Part shown: piece after piece, positions 40,555 through 51,478 of the stretch
Position numbering within the stretch: position 1 is the first letter of the stretch
How the letters are laid out: every line of letters starts with the position of its first letter
NCBI RefSeq assembly: GCF_002073895.1
Contig: NZ_CP012839.1
Location: 236,013 to 289,409 of the forward strand
Direction: 5' to 3'
DNA length: 53,397 bases
Source: Candidatus Riesia pediculischaeffi
Lineage (GTDB): Bacteria > Pseudomonadota > Gammaproteobacteria > Enterobacterales > Enterobacteriaceae
The notes under the pieces: model-generated
What the model was told of the DNA's origin: nothing
The model's database searches: none
What the model saw: the letters and a program-made list of their open reading frames with translations, nothing else
Translations under genes and position numbers: made by a program

Positions 40555-41965
40555 ATGTTAAAGATTTACAACACTATTCGTCGAAAGAAAGAGGAGTTTA
40601 TACCGATTGTTGAAGGAAAAATAGGCATATATGTGTGCGGAGTCACCGTTTATGATCTATGTCATATCGGACACGGAAGGACCTTTACTATTTTTGATAT
40701 GATAGTAAGATATTTACGATTTATTGGGTACGAAGTGAACTACGTTCGTAACATTACTGATATAGACGATAAAATCATTCAAAGATCATCCCAAAAAAAT
40801 GTTGGCTATGCTAGTTTTACGAACACGATGATTGAAGAGATGAAAAAAGATTTCAATCGTTTAAAAGTCATTTCGCCAAACATTGAACCACACTCCACAT
40901 CGTATATCCAATCGATGATCGATCTGATAACGGATCTGGAGAAGAATGGACAAACTTATCGCGGCAAATCTGGGGATATATTGTTCGATACCACAATAAA
41001 TTCAGAATACGGTAATCTTTCCAACAGGGACATTTTTCTTGGAAGCAAAAAAAAATTTAGCAGAAACGTTGAACGTAATAGCTTGAAAAGATTTCATTCA
41101 GATTTCATTCTTTGGAAATCTTCGAAAAAAGGAGAACCTTTCTGGGAATCTCCTTGGGGTAAAGGAAGACCTGGATGGCATACAGAATGTGCTGCAATGA
41201 GCATGAAGATTCTTGGAAAAAATTTTGATATCCATGGTGGTGGATCGGACCTGATATTTCCACATCATGAAAATGAAAGGATTCAATCGATCGGATTGAA
41301 CGGCAATAACTTTGCAAACTATTGGATTCATACAGGTATGTTGACAATAAGAGAAGAAAAAATGTCCAAATCTAGCCGAAACTTTTATACAATCCGAAAC
41401 ATCTGTTCCATGTATGATCCAGAAGTTATACGTTACTTTTTCCTATCTTCACATTACCGGTAGCCATCTCGATTATTCTTCTAGCAAAATAGACCAATCG
41501 AAAAGATCTCTAGAAAAACTTTATTTTTCTCTCATCGGAACTGATCCAGAATATCAGCTCTGTGAAAAAAAGGATAAATTCATAGAAAATTTTAGGAAAG
41601 AATTCATAGAGGCGATGAACGATGATTTCAATACACCGAAAGCATACTCTATACTGTTCAGGATATCTAAAAAAATAAACTTGTACAAAAAGATAGAGAT
41701 AAGAGTAGCGAACAAGTTGGCAAGAGTTTTGAGAGAATTAGCTAACTCTATCGGATTACTAGAACAACCGATCCATCAATTTTTTAGAATGAATCGTGTT
41801 CCTTCAAAGATCACGACAGAGATGATCAATAGCGTCGTACGAACAAGAGAAAGAGCAAGAAAAAATAAGAATTGGAAGGAAGCAGATCGTATTAGAAAAA
41901 ATTTACAGAAGATCGGTGTCGTTCTAGAAGATTTCAGCGATCGAACAAATTGGAGGATGAAGTAG
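40555..41965 (+). CDS. cysS: cysteinyl-tRNA synthetase, +1 frameshift at an internal stop
   Basis: A class I synthetase that charges tRNA-Cys. The N-terminal part has the zinc Cys (IGIYVCGVTVYDLCHIGHGR), with the HIGH-type motif, GRPGWHTECAAMS, GGSDLIFPHHENE, and the KMSKS loop (EEKMSKSSRNF). The frame stops at TAG 41461-41463 after SSHYR. Skipping one T at that stop (CGG-T-AGC) gives SHLDYSSSKI, NDDFNTPKAYSILF and the C-terminal VLEDFSDRTNWRMK, matching E. coli without a gap. The gene is essential in most bacteria, so recoding or a sequence error is likelier than loss, but I cannot decide. It converges on folD with 15 bases between. Confidence 0.92.
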
Positions 41966-41980
41966 ATTTGTCGAAAAAAA

Positions 41981-42829
41981 TTAATGGATTTCACAAGCAT
42001 ATAATATGTTTCTCATCAACATTGTGACAGTCATTGGTCCAACACCTCCCGGGACGGGTGTAATCCATCCAGCTATCTCTATAGCTTCCTTATAGCATAC
42101 ATCCCCGACGATTTTTCCATCATCTGTACAATTAATTCCGACATCTACTACGATCGCTCCTGGTTTTATCCAATCTCCAGGAATGAAGTTAGGTTTACCG
42201 ATAGCAACCACCAGTAGATCAGCATTCTTAATATGGTAAACCATGTTGTTGGTGAAACGATGAACCATCGTGATGGTACATCCTTCTGAAAGCAACTCTA
42301 GAGAAATAGGTCTTCCGACATAATTGGATGCACCGACTACTACCGAGTTCAATCCAATCAATTTGATTTTATAACGCTTTAGAAGCGTAATAATTCCCTG
42401 AGAAGTGCACGGCTTCAATTTAGGTGTTCTTTGACAGAGACGTCCAATATTGTACGGATGCAAACCATCTATATCTTTATCCGGTCTTATCTTCTCAAGA
42501 ATTTTAATTGAATTAATATTCTTTGGAAGAGGTAAAGAAACGAATATTCCATCAATTTCTTTATCTTTATTTAATCGACTGATCAAATTTAGAAGATGAA
42601 CTTCATCGATATCTTTTGATAGATCATATAATTTCGAAAAAAATCCAATTGTTTTACAAATCTTATATTTCTCTCGAACGTAGACTTTAGAAGCTGGATT
42701 ATCTCCAACTAATATAGCAGCTACTCCTGGCACTCTTTTTCCAGAAGCGATTCTAACTTTTACTCTTTCATAAATTTTTTTTCTGATAATTTTAGAAATT
42801 TTTTTTCCATCAATAATTTTTGCTAACAT
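41981..42829 (-). CDS. folD: methylenetetrahydrofolate dehydrogenase/cyclohydrolase
   Basis: A bifunctional enzyme interconverting methylene-, methenyl- and formyl-tetrahydrofolate. Conserved blocks: the lysine-bearing [45 protein letters not shown], the NADP site [18 protein letters not shown], and [17 protein letters not shown]. Length 282 against 288. Supplies formyl donors for purines and initiator tRNA together with glyA. Confidence 0.95.
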   Translation of the reverse strand: MLAKIIDGKKISKIIRKKIYERVKVRIASGKRVPGVAAILVGDNPASKVYVREKYKICKTIGFFSKLYDLSKDIDEVHLLNLISRLNKDKEIDGIFVSLPLPKNINSIKILEKIRPDKDIDGLHPYNIGRLCQRTPKLKPCTSQGIITLLKRYKIKLIGLNSVVVGASNYVGRPISLELLSEGCTITMVHRFTNNMVYHIKNADLLVVAIGKPNFIPGDWIKPGAIVVDVGINCTDDGKIVGDVCYKEAIEIAGWITPVPGGVGPMTVTMLMRNILYACEIH

Positions 42830-42903
42830 ATTGTGCTTAATCCAAATATTATTTTATAATAAAATGAACGTGATGATGTAATCAATTCAATTGAAGTACT
42901 TCT

Positions 42904-42977
42904 GCGCCCTTAGCTCAGTCGGATAGAGCAACGACCTTCTAAGTCGTAGATCACAGGTTCGAATCCTGTAGGGCGCG
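42904..42977 (+). tRNA. argU: tRNA-Arg (anticodon UCU)
   Basis: The 74-base cloverleaf is nearly identical to E. coli argU. The acceptor stem is GCGCCCT / AGGGCGC, the D-arm TAGCTC-GAGC, the anticodon loop CTTCTAA with TCT, and the T-loop GGTTCGAATCC. The discriminator base is G and CCA is not encoded. It reads AGA/AGG codons, heavily used in this AT-rich genome. The folD-argU neighbourhood also matches E. coli. Confidence 0.96.
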
Positions 42978-43183
42978 TTTCGTACGTTGGAACTGAAAAC
43001 TGAACTGAACGAGATGATTAGAAACCCTCTTGCAATATGGTCGGACTGTCTTTATTCGATTATATGTTTCAAACGTTGTCAAACAATTAGGAGATATAGA
43101 TTACAGGATGCTTTTCTCTTTGAAAAGCAAATTGCGGACTATTTTACGATTGTTTTTATGTCTTGGAATTTCAATTTAACTGT

Positions 43184-43678
43184 TCATTTCATTTTTTTCT
43201 TTAATAAAAGATAATTCAGTTTCATCAGTTGAATTTCTAAATTCTCTTCTCTTTTCATCGAATTTCTAAAACTCTCCTTCATTTTGCTCAAACGATAAGA
43301 GTTTACTATTTGTTCGGATAAGGAACAATATGTATCCTCGCAGAATGCATCCTCATCGAAAGAAAGATAAGGATTAACGATAATGTGAATTGAAGATAAA
43401 GCTGGCAGTACAGAATCTTTTAAAACTTTTATTAACAGCGGCAGTTCAAAACATAATCTCATTTTTCTACTTGCATTAATTACCTCAAGTATTAAAATAA
43501 AATCTCGATAATTAGCTACTCGACATTTATTTTTCAAATCTTTTGGAAGAATTCTCAGGACAATTTTGTTCAATCGAATCAACAACTTTGCCTTCTCATG
43601 AATCATCTTTAATTTACTTTTTCTGAACTGATCTTCTTGTAACAAGAAAGAAAATGTTTTTGGATAATTATCGCACAC
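43184..43678 (-). CDS. DUF721 / DciA-like protein
   Basis: A 164-residue protein divergent from secA. The pattern fits DUF721: helical IRLNKIVLRILPKDLKNKC, a beta strand run (DFILILEVINASRKMRLCFELP), then LLIKVLKDSVLPALSSIHIIVNPY. A lysine-rich C-terminal tail follows. DUF721 includes DciA, the ancestral loader of the DnaB helicase in bacteria that lack DnaC. In many gammaproteobacteria such a gene lies beside secA, so position supports the call. SecM, found at this spot in E. coli, is a possible alternative, but no arrest motif or signal peptide is visible. Confidence 0.6.
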   Translation of the reverse strand: MCDNYPKTFSFLLQEDQFRKSKLKMIHEKAKLLIRLNKIVLRILPKDLKNKCRVANYRDFILILEVINASRKMRLCFELPLLIKVLKDSVLPALSSIHIIVNPYLSFDEDAFCEDTYCSLSEQIVNSYRLSKMKESFRNSMKREENLEIQLMKLNYLLLKKKMK

Positions 43679-43920
43679 GTTTGATCTTTTTAAGTATCTT
43701 ATTTAATCGTTCAACTTTGGGATAGATAGAATATTTTCGATGCTGTTCGATTAGATAAGTTCATTTTTTTAAATGGTGGTTAGTTTATCTTAAATATGAT
43801 AAATCATAAAGTTTAGAATAAGATATCAACCATTCAGCTACATAAATTTCGTATTGATCTCTATCATTAAATTAAAAGAACATATTTTGATTTAATTATA
43901 CATTTGATTGAGAATAATTT

Positions 43921-46524
43921 ATGGTAACCAAATTATTAACCAAAATTTTTGGAAGTCGAAATGATCGAGTTATAAAGAGATTAAACAGATCAGTAGAAAT
44001 GATCAACAAGTTAGAAAATCAATTTGAAAAACTATCAGATTGTGATCTCAAGAGTAAAACTGATGAATTTAAGAAAAGATTATCTCTTGGAGAGAAATTA
44101 AATGATCTCATACCGGAAGCTTTTGCGACAGTTAGAGAAGCTAGTAAACGGGTTTTAAAAATTAGACATTTCGATGTGCAATTGCTAGGCGGTATTGTAT
44201 TGAACCAACGATGTATTGCAGAGATGAAGACCGGGGAGGGAAAAACTTTAACTTCAACGTTACCAGCTTACTTGAATGCTTTATCCTGTAAAGGAGTTCA
44301 TATTGTTACTGCAAACGAATATTTAGCTAAAAGGGATGCAGAGAGCAACAGACCGTTGTTCGAATTCTTGAAAATTAGTGTTGGACTAAATTTATCAGGC
44401 ATGTCATTGCGAAAGAAAAGGGAAGCATATATGAAAGATATTACATATGGAACGAACAATGAATACGGATTCGACTATCTTAAAGATAACATGACGTTCA
44501 GTAGAGAAGATAAAGTTCAGAGAAATTTACATTACGCCTTGATAGATGAAGTTGATTCAATCTTAATAGACGAAGCGAGAACCCCTTTGATAATATCCGG
44601 GTCTTCAGAAAGTAATGTGGATTTATATCGAAAAGTTGATGATTTAGTACCTCATTTTAAAAAACAAGAACGAGAAGATTCAGAAAATTTTTCAGGAGAT
44701 GGTCATTTTTCGATAGATGAAAAACATAAACAGGTCACCCTGACAGAAAGAGGATTAGATCTGCTTGAAAGGCTGTTGATCAAAATTCAACTTACCTCTC
44801 CTGGAGAATCTTTGTATTCGACAAAAAATATAATTCTTTTACATCGAGTGATATCTGCTTTGCGAGCACATACCCTGTTTCACAAAAATATAGATTATAT
44901 TGTTAAAAATGGAAGAATAATTATCGTGGACGAACATACCGGAAGAATGATGGAAGGAAGGAATTGGTCGGATGGATTACATCAAGCTATTGAAGCAAAA
45001 GAAGGTGTAAGGATACAAGAAGAAAATCAAACTTTGGCTTCGATTACATTTCAAAACTATTTTCGATTATATGATAAATTAGCTGGAATGACAGGAACTG
45101 CGGATACGGAAGCTTATGAGTTCAAAACGATCTATCAATTAGATACGATCGTAATACCAACTCATCGTCCAATGATTCGAAATGATTTTCCAGACTTAGT
45201 ATATATTACTGAAAAAGAAAAAATCCTTGCGATCGTCGATGAAGTTCGAAGATGTTTTCGCAGAGGACAACCTGTACTGGTCGGAACTATTTCTATTGAA
45301 AAATCAGAGAAAATCTCAAAAATTCTACATCGATCTAATATTCCACATCAGATCTTGAATGCAAAGTTTCACGATCTGGAAGCGGATATCATAGCTAATG
45401 CTGGGAAGATAGGTTCTGTAACTATTGCGACCAACATGGCAGGTAGGGGAACAGATATTGTCCTTGGAGGAAATTGGAAATCGGAAATTGAAAGGAATAG
45501 ACGTTTAGGTTCTGTACAAATCGATCCTATTAAAATGAAATGGAAAAAGCAACATGATCAGATAACATCTATGGGCGGATTGCATATTATTGGAACAGAA
45601 CGACATGAATCACGTAGGATCGACAATCAATTGAGAGGAAGATCGGGAAGACAAGGAGATCCAGGATCTTCTAGATTCTATTTATCCATGGAGGATCCCT
45701 TGATGCGGATATTTGTTTCAAAAAAAATCATCAATGTTATGAGAAAGTTGGATATAGAATTTGGAAAAGCAATAGAACATCCATGGATAACGAAAGCAAT
45801 AGAAAACGCTCAGAAAAAGGTAGAAGGCAGGAATTTTGAAATTCGAAAACAACTTTTAGAATACGATGATGTTATCAATGATCAAAGATATACGATATAT
45901 CTACAGAGGAATCAACTGTTAGAGACAAAAAATATCAGAAAAATCGTCTATAACATAAGAAAAGAGATTGTTTTTAAGTTGATAGATGATTATTTTTCTT
46001 CAAAATTCATCCTAAAAAGTAGAAAAAATGACCTTTTAAAAACGTTAAGGAATAAACTTGATTTTAATTTATCGAAACAAGAATGGGAATCTCAGTTCTC
46101 TCAAATGAAAAAGGAGGAGATAAAGAATAGGATAATGAGGAAGATCAGTGACACATATAAAAGAAATGAGAAGAAGGTCGGAAAGTCTTTTATGCGTAAC
46201 TTTGAAAAAAATGTTATGATAAGTATCATAGATAGTTTTTGGAGAGATCATCTATCCGTCATGGATTGTTTGAGGCAGGGGATTCATTTAAGAGGATATG
46301 TTCAGAAAGATCCGAAATTAGAATACAAAAGAGAATCTTTTGTATTATTTTTGAATATGATAGATTCTATCAAGTGCGAAATAACGCGGATCTTATCTAA
46401 TTCTGATGTGATGAAGATCGTTGACTATCAAAAAAATCTTACAAGAACATCGGAAATCGAAGAGGAAGTGTTGAGGAGTCTTGATGTAAAAAAAGATGTC
46501 CATATCATTAAGAAATATTCTTGA
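43921..46524 (+). CDS. secA: preprotein translocase ATPase SecA
   Basis: Motor that pushes secretory proteins through SecYEG. The Walker A region [18 protein letters not shown], the DEAD-like [62 protein letters not shown], and [15 protein letters not shown] are intact. [24 protein letters not shown] and the scaffold and two-helix-finger region are also intact. The protein ends at residue 867, so the flexible C-terminal linker and the zinc-binding CxCxSGxxxxxCH tail of the 901-residue E. coli protein are missing. With LepB, YfgM and 4.5S RNA in this window, it shows a working Sec export route. Confidence 0.95.
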   Translation: MVTKLLTKIFGSRNDRVIKRLNRSVEMINKLENQFEKLSDCDLKSKTDEFKKRLSLGEKLNDLIPEAFATVREASKRVLKIRHFDVQLLGGIVLNQRCIAEMKTGEGKTLTSTLPAYLNALSCKGVHIVTANEYLAKRDAESNRPLFEFLKISVGLNLSGMSLRKKREAYMKDITYGTNNEYGFDYLKDNMTFSREDKVQRNLHYALIDEVDSILIDEARTPLIISGSSESNVDLYRKVDDLVPHFKKQEREDSENFSGDGHFSIDEKHKQVTLTERGLDLLERLLIKIQLTSPGESLYSTKNIILLHRVISALRAHTLFHKNIDYIVKNGRIIIVDEHTGRMMEGRNWSDGLHQAIEAKEGVRIQEENQTLASITFQNYFRLYDKLAGMTGTADTEAYEFKTIYQLDTIVIPTHRPMIRNDFPDLVYITEKEKILAIVDEVRRCFRRGQPVLVGTISIEKSEKISKILHRSNIPHQILNAKFHDLEADIIANAGKIGSVTIATNMAGRGTDIVLGGNWKSEIERNRRLGSVQIDPIKMKWKKQHDQITSMGGLHIIGTERHESRRIDNQLRGRSGRQGDPGSSRFYLSMEDPLMRIFVSKKIINVMRKLDIEFGKAIEHPWITKAIENAQKKVEGRNFEIRKQLLEYDDVINDQRYTIYLQRNQLLETKNIRKIVYNIRKEIVFKLIDDYFSSKFILKSRKNDLLKTLRNKLDFNLSKQEWESQFSQMKKEEIKNRIMRKISDTYKRNEKKVGKSFMRNFEKNVMISIIDSFWRDHLSVMDCLRQGIHLRGYVQKDPKLEYKRESFVLFLNMIDSIKCEITRILSNSDVMKIVDYQKNLTRTSEIEEEVLRSLDVKKDVHIIKKYS

Positions 46525-46613
46525 TGAAAACGATATCTAATAGAAATATCTCATCTATCCAAAAATGGTAAGAAGTCTGTAAAATCACTTGACCTTTATT
46601 CAACGAACGGCTT

Positions 46614-47918
46614 CTATAATAAGGATCTGAAAAAATAACAAAATTTTTCGATGACTTTATTCCAGAGTGGACGATGATTCCATCTTTGGTGATCGACTTT
46701 GCTACAACATCTGATGTATCGAGTCTGTAATTTTACAATTTGATCTACAAAAATGAAATCGTTTATCACGGCAACAACCTCAAAATTAACGGAGAGACTC
46801 CTGATATCTAAGTTGATCGAACCAACTATGCTGAACTTTTTGTCGATTATTATTATTTTTGTATGTAAAAAACCTTTATAAAAATGATAAATTTTCACTC
46901 CAGATCTTAAGAGTACTTCGTATAGATTTCTACTAGCCCAATGTACAAAACAGGAGTTATTTTCTTTCGGTAAAACGATCGATACATGTACTCCGCTGAG
47001 AGATGTTGCGCAGATTAACTTTAAAATTGTTTTGCTAGGTATGAAGTATGGTGTGGTGATAAGAATATTTTTTTTTGCGTTCTTAATAGAATATATTAGG
47101 AAATTTTCGATGAGATCTTTAGGAAACAAAATCCCAGAAGATAGAATTTTTATCTCCGGATTTTTTTTTTTGAACTTTTCGGATATTTCTCCAGTTTCTA
47201 TATACCAGTCGAACGAATGAATATGATTCAGAATGCTTGAAACTTCTTCTCCTTCGATCCTGATCAGAATATCTACTGTAGAATGATGGTTTCCATCTTT
47301 TTTACGATATTCTGGATCCACCATATTCATGCTTCCAATGTACGATATACGATCATCTATCGTAACTATTTTTTTATGTTGACGAGAATCTAACCTATGA
47401 GAGAATATCAGGTGATGTATTAGGCTGATCTTTAATGATTTTACGATCTTGATTCCTGCTCTTTTCATTCTTTTTAATTGGTAACTGCGAAAGAATAACC
47501 AGCTACCTACATAATCAGCTATGATCTTGCATTCCACTCCTCTTCCAGATGCTTCAATCAACGAATTAGATACTTTATCTACCAATCCTCCTGAACTCCA
47601 TATGTAAAACATCATATTTACGTTTTTCGAAGATTGATCGATATCTTGAATAATAGATCGTAAAGACTCATGATTTTCAAAAAGTTGTATTCTATCGTAT
47701 CTCGCATGATATCCATCTTGATTTTTTTGAAGCAGTTTGGAGTATGAAAGGATGAAATTCACTTTTTGTATTTCTTTCCTAAAAAAAGATTTTATTTTTT
47801 CTAAAATTGATATCGATAGTAACAAACTTAAGAATTTTTTTTTTATTATTTTCATTTTTGAAACATGGATCAGTTTGATAACAATATTGTTTATCTTATC
47901 CACCCTTTGATAGATCAT
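46614..47918 (-). CDS. clsA: cardiolipin synthase A
   Basis: A phospholipase-D-family enzyme that joins two phosphatidylglycerols into cardiolipin at the inner membrane. Both HKD motifs are present: RQHKKIVTIDDRISYIGSMNM and FLHTKIIIIDKKFSIVGSINLDIRS. MMFYIWSSGGLVDKV, TTPYFIPSKTI and the C-terminal FCYFFRSLL match E. coli ClsA. Length 434 against 486; the deficit is at the N-terminus, where the two membrane spans of ClsA are not evident, so membrane attachment may differ. Start uncertain (47918 or the ATG 21 codons later). Confidence 0.9.
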   Translation of the reverse strand: MIYQRVDKINNIVIKLIHVSKMKIIKKKFLSLLLSISILEKIKSFFRKEIQKVNFILSYSKLLQKNQDGYHARYDRIQLFENHESLRSIIQDIDQSSKNVNMMFYIWSSGGLVDKVSNSLIEASGRGVECKIIADYVGSWLFFRSYQLKRMKRAGIKIVKSLKISLIHHLIFSHRLDSRQHKKIVTIDDRISYIGSMNMVDPEYRKKDGNHHSTVDILIRIEGEEVSSILNHIHSFDWYIETGEISEKFKKKNPEIKILSSGILFPKDLIENFLIYSIKNAKKNILITTPYFIPSKTILKLICATSLSGVHVSIVLPKENNSCFVHWASRNLYEVLLRSGVKIYHFYKGFLHTKIIIIDKKFSIVGSINLDIRSLSVNFEVVAVINDFIFVDQIVKLQTRYIRCCSKVDHQRWNHRPLWNKVIEKFCYFFRSLL

Positions 47919-48110
47919 TCATCCTATCATAACAAGAATTAATCGCTGAACAGAATGACTTCCAAAATTCCATTTTAGAATAACTGTTCAGTTAAAATTG
48001 AGATAGATAGTAAATGTTAGTAACTCATCCTTCAATATTATGAATTTCATGACAGAGAAGATGATCAGGTAACAATTACGCTCCATACAATCACTAAAAC
48101 TCTATACCAT

Positions 48111-48875
48111 TCATTCCATCGTTTTTCTAAACATGCTAAGTGTATACAATCGAAAAAAACAGATTAAAACAAAGGAAGTAAACAAATTTTTTACCGTGAA
48201 ATGCACGACGTTCTTGACAAAAATGTTATTGATATAAAACATCTTTTCAAAGATGATCGAAAAAAACATCTGAAGGAATATCCATACTAACCATATGAAC
48301 AATATCTGCCAGAAATATCGAAAAGAAATGTTCCAACTTTCGATCATCGCTTTGAAGGGAACTGTATCTTCTCTTACTATTAAAATAATTGGAGAGAGGG
48401 AAAATCCGATCGATATCATGATTCCAGGTAGTATAAAAAATAAAAACCCGAAATAAATAGTTAAAGCATGAGATATCAAAAGAATCAACATTTTCGGAAC
48501 CATTTTCAACGATAAAAAAAGAGATCGAACCGGATCGATTAGTTTTCTTTTATCCCATTCATTTAAGTAAGCAACAACGGATGAAGTAAGTATGGTAAAT
48601 CCTACAACGATCGTTATTAATGAAAGAAAGGATGTCCTTATGAGGAACGTTTTATCATCTTTAGATAATTTTTGAATCCAAGATACTACAGAATGTACAT
48701 TTTTCTTTTCTCTAACGATTTTTACAATTTTATTAATTTCTTCCGTTGAAATCATGGAATGGTAAATAGTTGCACTGATCACAGCTGAGATAAGTGATAG
48801 TAACAAGATATCGCCAAATCGATTTTTTAAAAAGTTTGAACTTTCTTGAAGAATTGAAGATGTTTTGATTGACAT
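48111..48875 (-). CDS. yciC: YciC-type UPF0259 membrane protein
   Basis: A 254-residue multi-span inner-membrane protein. The start MSIKTSSILQESSNFLKNRFGDILLLSLISA and the end FRLYTLSMFRK match E. coli YciC (247 residues), and IMISIGFSLSPIILIVREDTVPFKAMIESWNISFRYFW fits the middle. About five or six hydrophobic segments are visible. The family's function is not well established; a role in envelope homeostasis is only suggested by its location in membranes. Confidence 0.82.
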   Translation of the reverse strand: MSIKTSSILQESSNFLKNRFGDILLLSLISAVISATIYHSMISTEEINKIVKIVREKKNVHSVVSWIQKLSKDDKTFLIRTSFLSLITIVVGFTILTSSVVAYLNEWDKRKLIDPVRSLFLSLKMVPKMLILLISHALTIYFGFLFFILPGIMISIGFSLSPIILIVREDTVPFKAMIESWNISFRYFWQILFIWLVWIFLQMFFSIIFEKMFYINNIFVKNVVHFTVKNLFTSFVLICFFRLYTLSMFRKTME

Positions 48876-49433
48876 TGATATTTTTATACCAGTTACGTTA
48901 GCTGCATATTCTGAAATACTTCGATCATGTTCTTAACGAAAACTTTGAAATGTTAAAAATTAATCGATTATACAAAAATCCATGTGAATTCTATGTGATC
49001 AAAAAATACGTTATTTTCTGAACAAGATCTATCCCTTATAACTGGGATAGATCTTGTTTAAAAAAGATTGGTACTCAAAAAAAAAATAACGAACTGATCA
49101 AAAAATTGTAAGGATTTTAAATTAAAAACGTCCAATTCCACTCATTCCAACGATGAAAACCTTATTACATTCAAGAAAAACGTCTGTTGCGATCGATTTT
49201 TTTTTTGAAGATCTGGCAATAATGTTAAATATCACCTCTTTTGAGGACGTATACGTTGAAAAATCCCTAAATTGATGAGAGTATCAAGTTTATTTTTAAA
49301 ACTTTTTATACCGAAACTAGATCGCTTACCATGTTTTTATCACAACACTAACAAGATCAAAATGTGTGTTTGTCCTATAGCACTTCGATGAACACAATAA
49401 GTGAAAGCGACTTTTAATACTCTGATCTAGTGA
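48876..49433. other. gene-free spacer between yciK and yciC
   Basis: About 560 bases. It holds a strong 15-bp hairpin (separate entry) but no open frame with recognisable similarity. Confidence 0.45.
49021..49058. repeat. perfect 15-bp inverted repeat
   Basis: AACAAGATCTATCCC, an eight-base loop, GGGATAGATCTTGTT. No U-run follows directly on either strand; on the minus strand a TATTTTTTG lies about 12 bases further on, so it is not a standard intrinsic terminator. It is the longest perfect hairpin I found. It might be an mRNA 3' stabiliser, a decayed terminator, or a small RNA element. Confidence 0.7.
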
Positions 49434-50198
49434 TTATTTTGGTTTAAAACACTGGGATTTACGATCAAAACTAAAAACACGTCCAGAAATTCCGATGCTT
49501 TTATCGCTCATAAGATAAAGGTATATTGACATAATTTCACCGGGAGTTTTTAAATCATCTTTACGGCTTTCTGAAGGATATGCTTGCAATCTCATTTTAG
49601 TTCTTATGGCTCCAGGATTAATGCAGTTTATTCTTAAACTGCTATCCTGATATTCTTGATACAAAGTCTTCATAAGACCTTCTATTGCAGACTTTGAAAC
49701 GGAATAAGGAGACCAATTTTTTTTTCCATCTTTTACAACATTAGAAGTAGTAAACAACAGAGAACCATTTTTTGAATTTAATAAACACGGAAGTAAAAAT
49801 TTTGTTATAATGAAGACCGAGTTAAGGTTTACTTGTAGAACTTTGTTCCATGACCTGATTGTCTGATTAATAAGGGGGGAAATTTTTCCTAATATCCCTG
49901 CATTATGTACTAATCCGTCTAGTGTTGGAAAATCTCTCCGTATTTTTTGAGTTAACTTAAAATATTTCGACTCATTTTTCTCAGATAGATCAAATATATA
50001 ATTTTCTATTTTTTGAGAAAATTTTTTAGATCGAATCAATGATCTTTTGACGAGATTCATTTTTTCTCTATTTTTTCCGATCAACAACAAATTAGCTCCA
50101 TGACGAAAGTATGTTTTTGCGACCTCTTTTCCAATTCCGTCACTAGCTCCGGTAATTAAGATGTTTTTTTTAAAAAGATTTAGAAATTTACATACCAT
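49434..50198 (-). CDS. yciK: YciK-type short-chain dehydrogenase/reductase
   Basis: An NAD(P)-dependent oxidoreductase of the classical SDR family, matching E. coli YciK (252 residues) over its length. The Rossmann motif ITGASDGIGKEVAKTY, LDGLVHNAGILG, the catalytic YSVSK (PYSVSKSAIEG), and RINCINPGAIRTKMR are present; the usual catalytic Ser region reads TTSNV. The physiological substrate is unknown. Beside sohB as in E. coli, but divergently arranged here. Confidence 0.9.
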   Translation of the reverse strand: MVCKFLNLFKKNILITGASDGIGKEVAKTYFRHGANLLLIGKNREKMNLVKRSLIRSKKFSQKIENYIFDLSEKNESKYFKLTQKIRRDFPTLDGLVHNAGILGKISPLINQTIRSWNKVLQVNLNSVFIITKFLLPCLLNSKNGSLLFTTSNVVKDGKKNWSPYSVSKSAIEGLMKTLYQEYQDSSLRINCINPGAIRTKMRLQAYPSESRKDDLKTPGEIMSIYLYLMSDKSIGISGRVFSFDRKSQCFKPK

Positions 50199-50296
50199 TA
50201 TAAAATCGTAAAAAATAGGATAATTTGATCTCGATGATTATAAAAATTTTTTATTCATGATGTCAATTATTAACCATGATCTGAAGGAGGTATAAC

Positions 50297-51274
50297 ATGG
50301 AGTTTTTTTTATCTTATGGATTATTTTTAGCGAAAACTGTCACTATTGTTTTCGGAGTGATTTTAACGTTTTCATTTGCTTTTTCTGCTGGAAATAAAAA
50401 ACATAATAAAAAAGGAAATTTTAAGATTGTGAACGTAAGCAAAAAATATTCATCTAGAAAACAAAATATGATGCGATTCAAAATGAACGCAGAAGAATAC
50501 AAAAAATGGAGAAAATCGGAAAAAAGAGCAAAAAAAATAAAAGAAAAGAAGAATAAAGATACAAAAGAGAGAGAACCTTGTTTGTTTATAATAAATTTCA
50601 AAGGTACAGTTGATGCAGAAGAAGTAAATTCTCTAAGAAAAGAAATCACGACAGTCCTTTCTATCGCTGAAAAACATGATGAAGTATTACTTAATTTGGA
50701 GAGTCCTGGAGGGACAGTGAATGGATATGGATTAGCAGCTGCTCAGTTGGAAAGATTGAAAAAAAAAGTAAAGTTAACTATATCGATAGATAAGATAGCT
50801 GCTAGCGGGGGATATATGATGGCTTGCGTAGCAGATTATATAATTGCAGCACCATTCTCAGTTGTTGGATCTATCGGGGTTGTTGGTCAAGTACCGAATA
50901 TCTATCGATTTCTAAAAAAACAAAACGTTGATATCGAGTTACATACAGCTGGGCAACATAAAAGAACCCTAACATTTTTAGGAGAAAACACTGAATCTGG
51001 AAGAAAAAAATTTATTCAAGATCTTAACAATACTCATATTCTCTTCAAGAAGTTCGTCCAAAAAAACAGACCTAATCTAGATATCGATATTGTGTCTACT
51101 GGAGAATATTGGTACGGTGTTCAAGCAAAAGAGAAAGGATTAATAGATGAATTGAGTACCAGCGACGAATACATCTTGAAAAACGTTCAGGAAAAGAAAA
51201 TAATTTCGATTAGGTACGTCGTTCATAAAGGGGTTTTAAACAGAATCTTAAATATCTTTTCTACGATTATTTAA
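50297..51274 (+). CDS. sohB: SohB-type inner-membrane serine peptidase
   Basis: A signal-peptide-peptidase-like S49 family protease. An N-terminal membrane span (LFLAKTVTIVFGVILTFSFA) is followed by a very lysine-rich cytosolic or periplasmic linker. The protease domain carries the nucleophile Ser in AASGGYMMACVAD and the general-base Lys in HTAGQHKRTLTFLGENTE. Length 325 against 349; the tail is shortened. AGGAGG lies 8 bases before the ATG, one of the strongest ribosome-binding sites in the window. It may help clear cleaved signal peptides left by LepB (inference). Confidence 0.93.
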   Translation: MEFFLSYGLFLAKTVTIVFGVILTFSFAFSAGNKKHNKKGNFKIVNVSKKYSSRKQNMMRFKMNAEEYKKWRKSEKRAKKIKEKKNKDTKEREPCLFIINFKGTVDAEEVNSLRKEITTVLSIAEKHDEVLLNLESPGGTVNGYGLAAAQLERLKKKVKLTISIDKIAASGGYMMACVADYIIAAPFSVVGSIGVVGQVPNIYRFLKKQNVDIELHTAGQHKRTLTFLGENTESGRKKFIQDLNNTHILFKKFVQKNRPNLDIDIVSTGEYWYGVQAKEKGLIDELSTSDEYILKNVQEKKIISIRYVVHKGVLNRILNIFSTII

Positions 51275-51478
51275 CGTTCTTGAGTAAAAGATTTATATCG
51301 CTCGAAGTCTGAATGTTTAATCGATATTTTATTATTCGATTGCTAAAGGACGGTTGTACTTTAAAAATCTTAAATTGATCATATGTACAATCCTAATCAT
51401 CTTAAAGAGACCTTACGTCAGGATTGAATAATTTATAGAATTAGAATAATAAAGAAGGGAGAATATCAGATTCGATCT

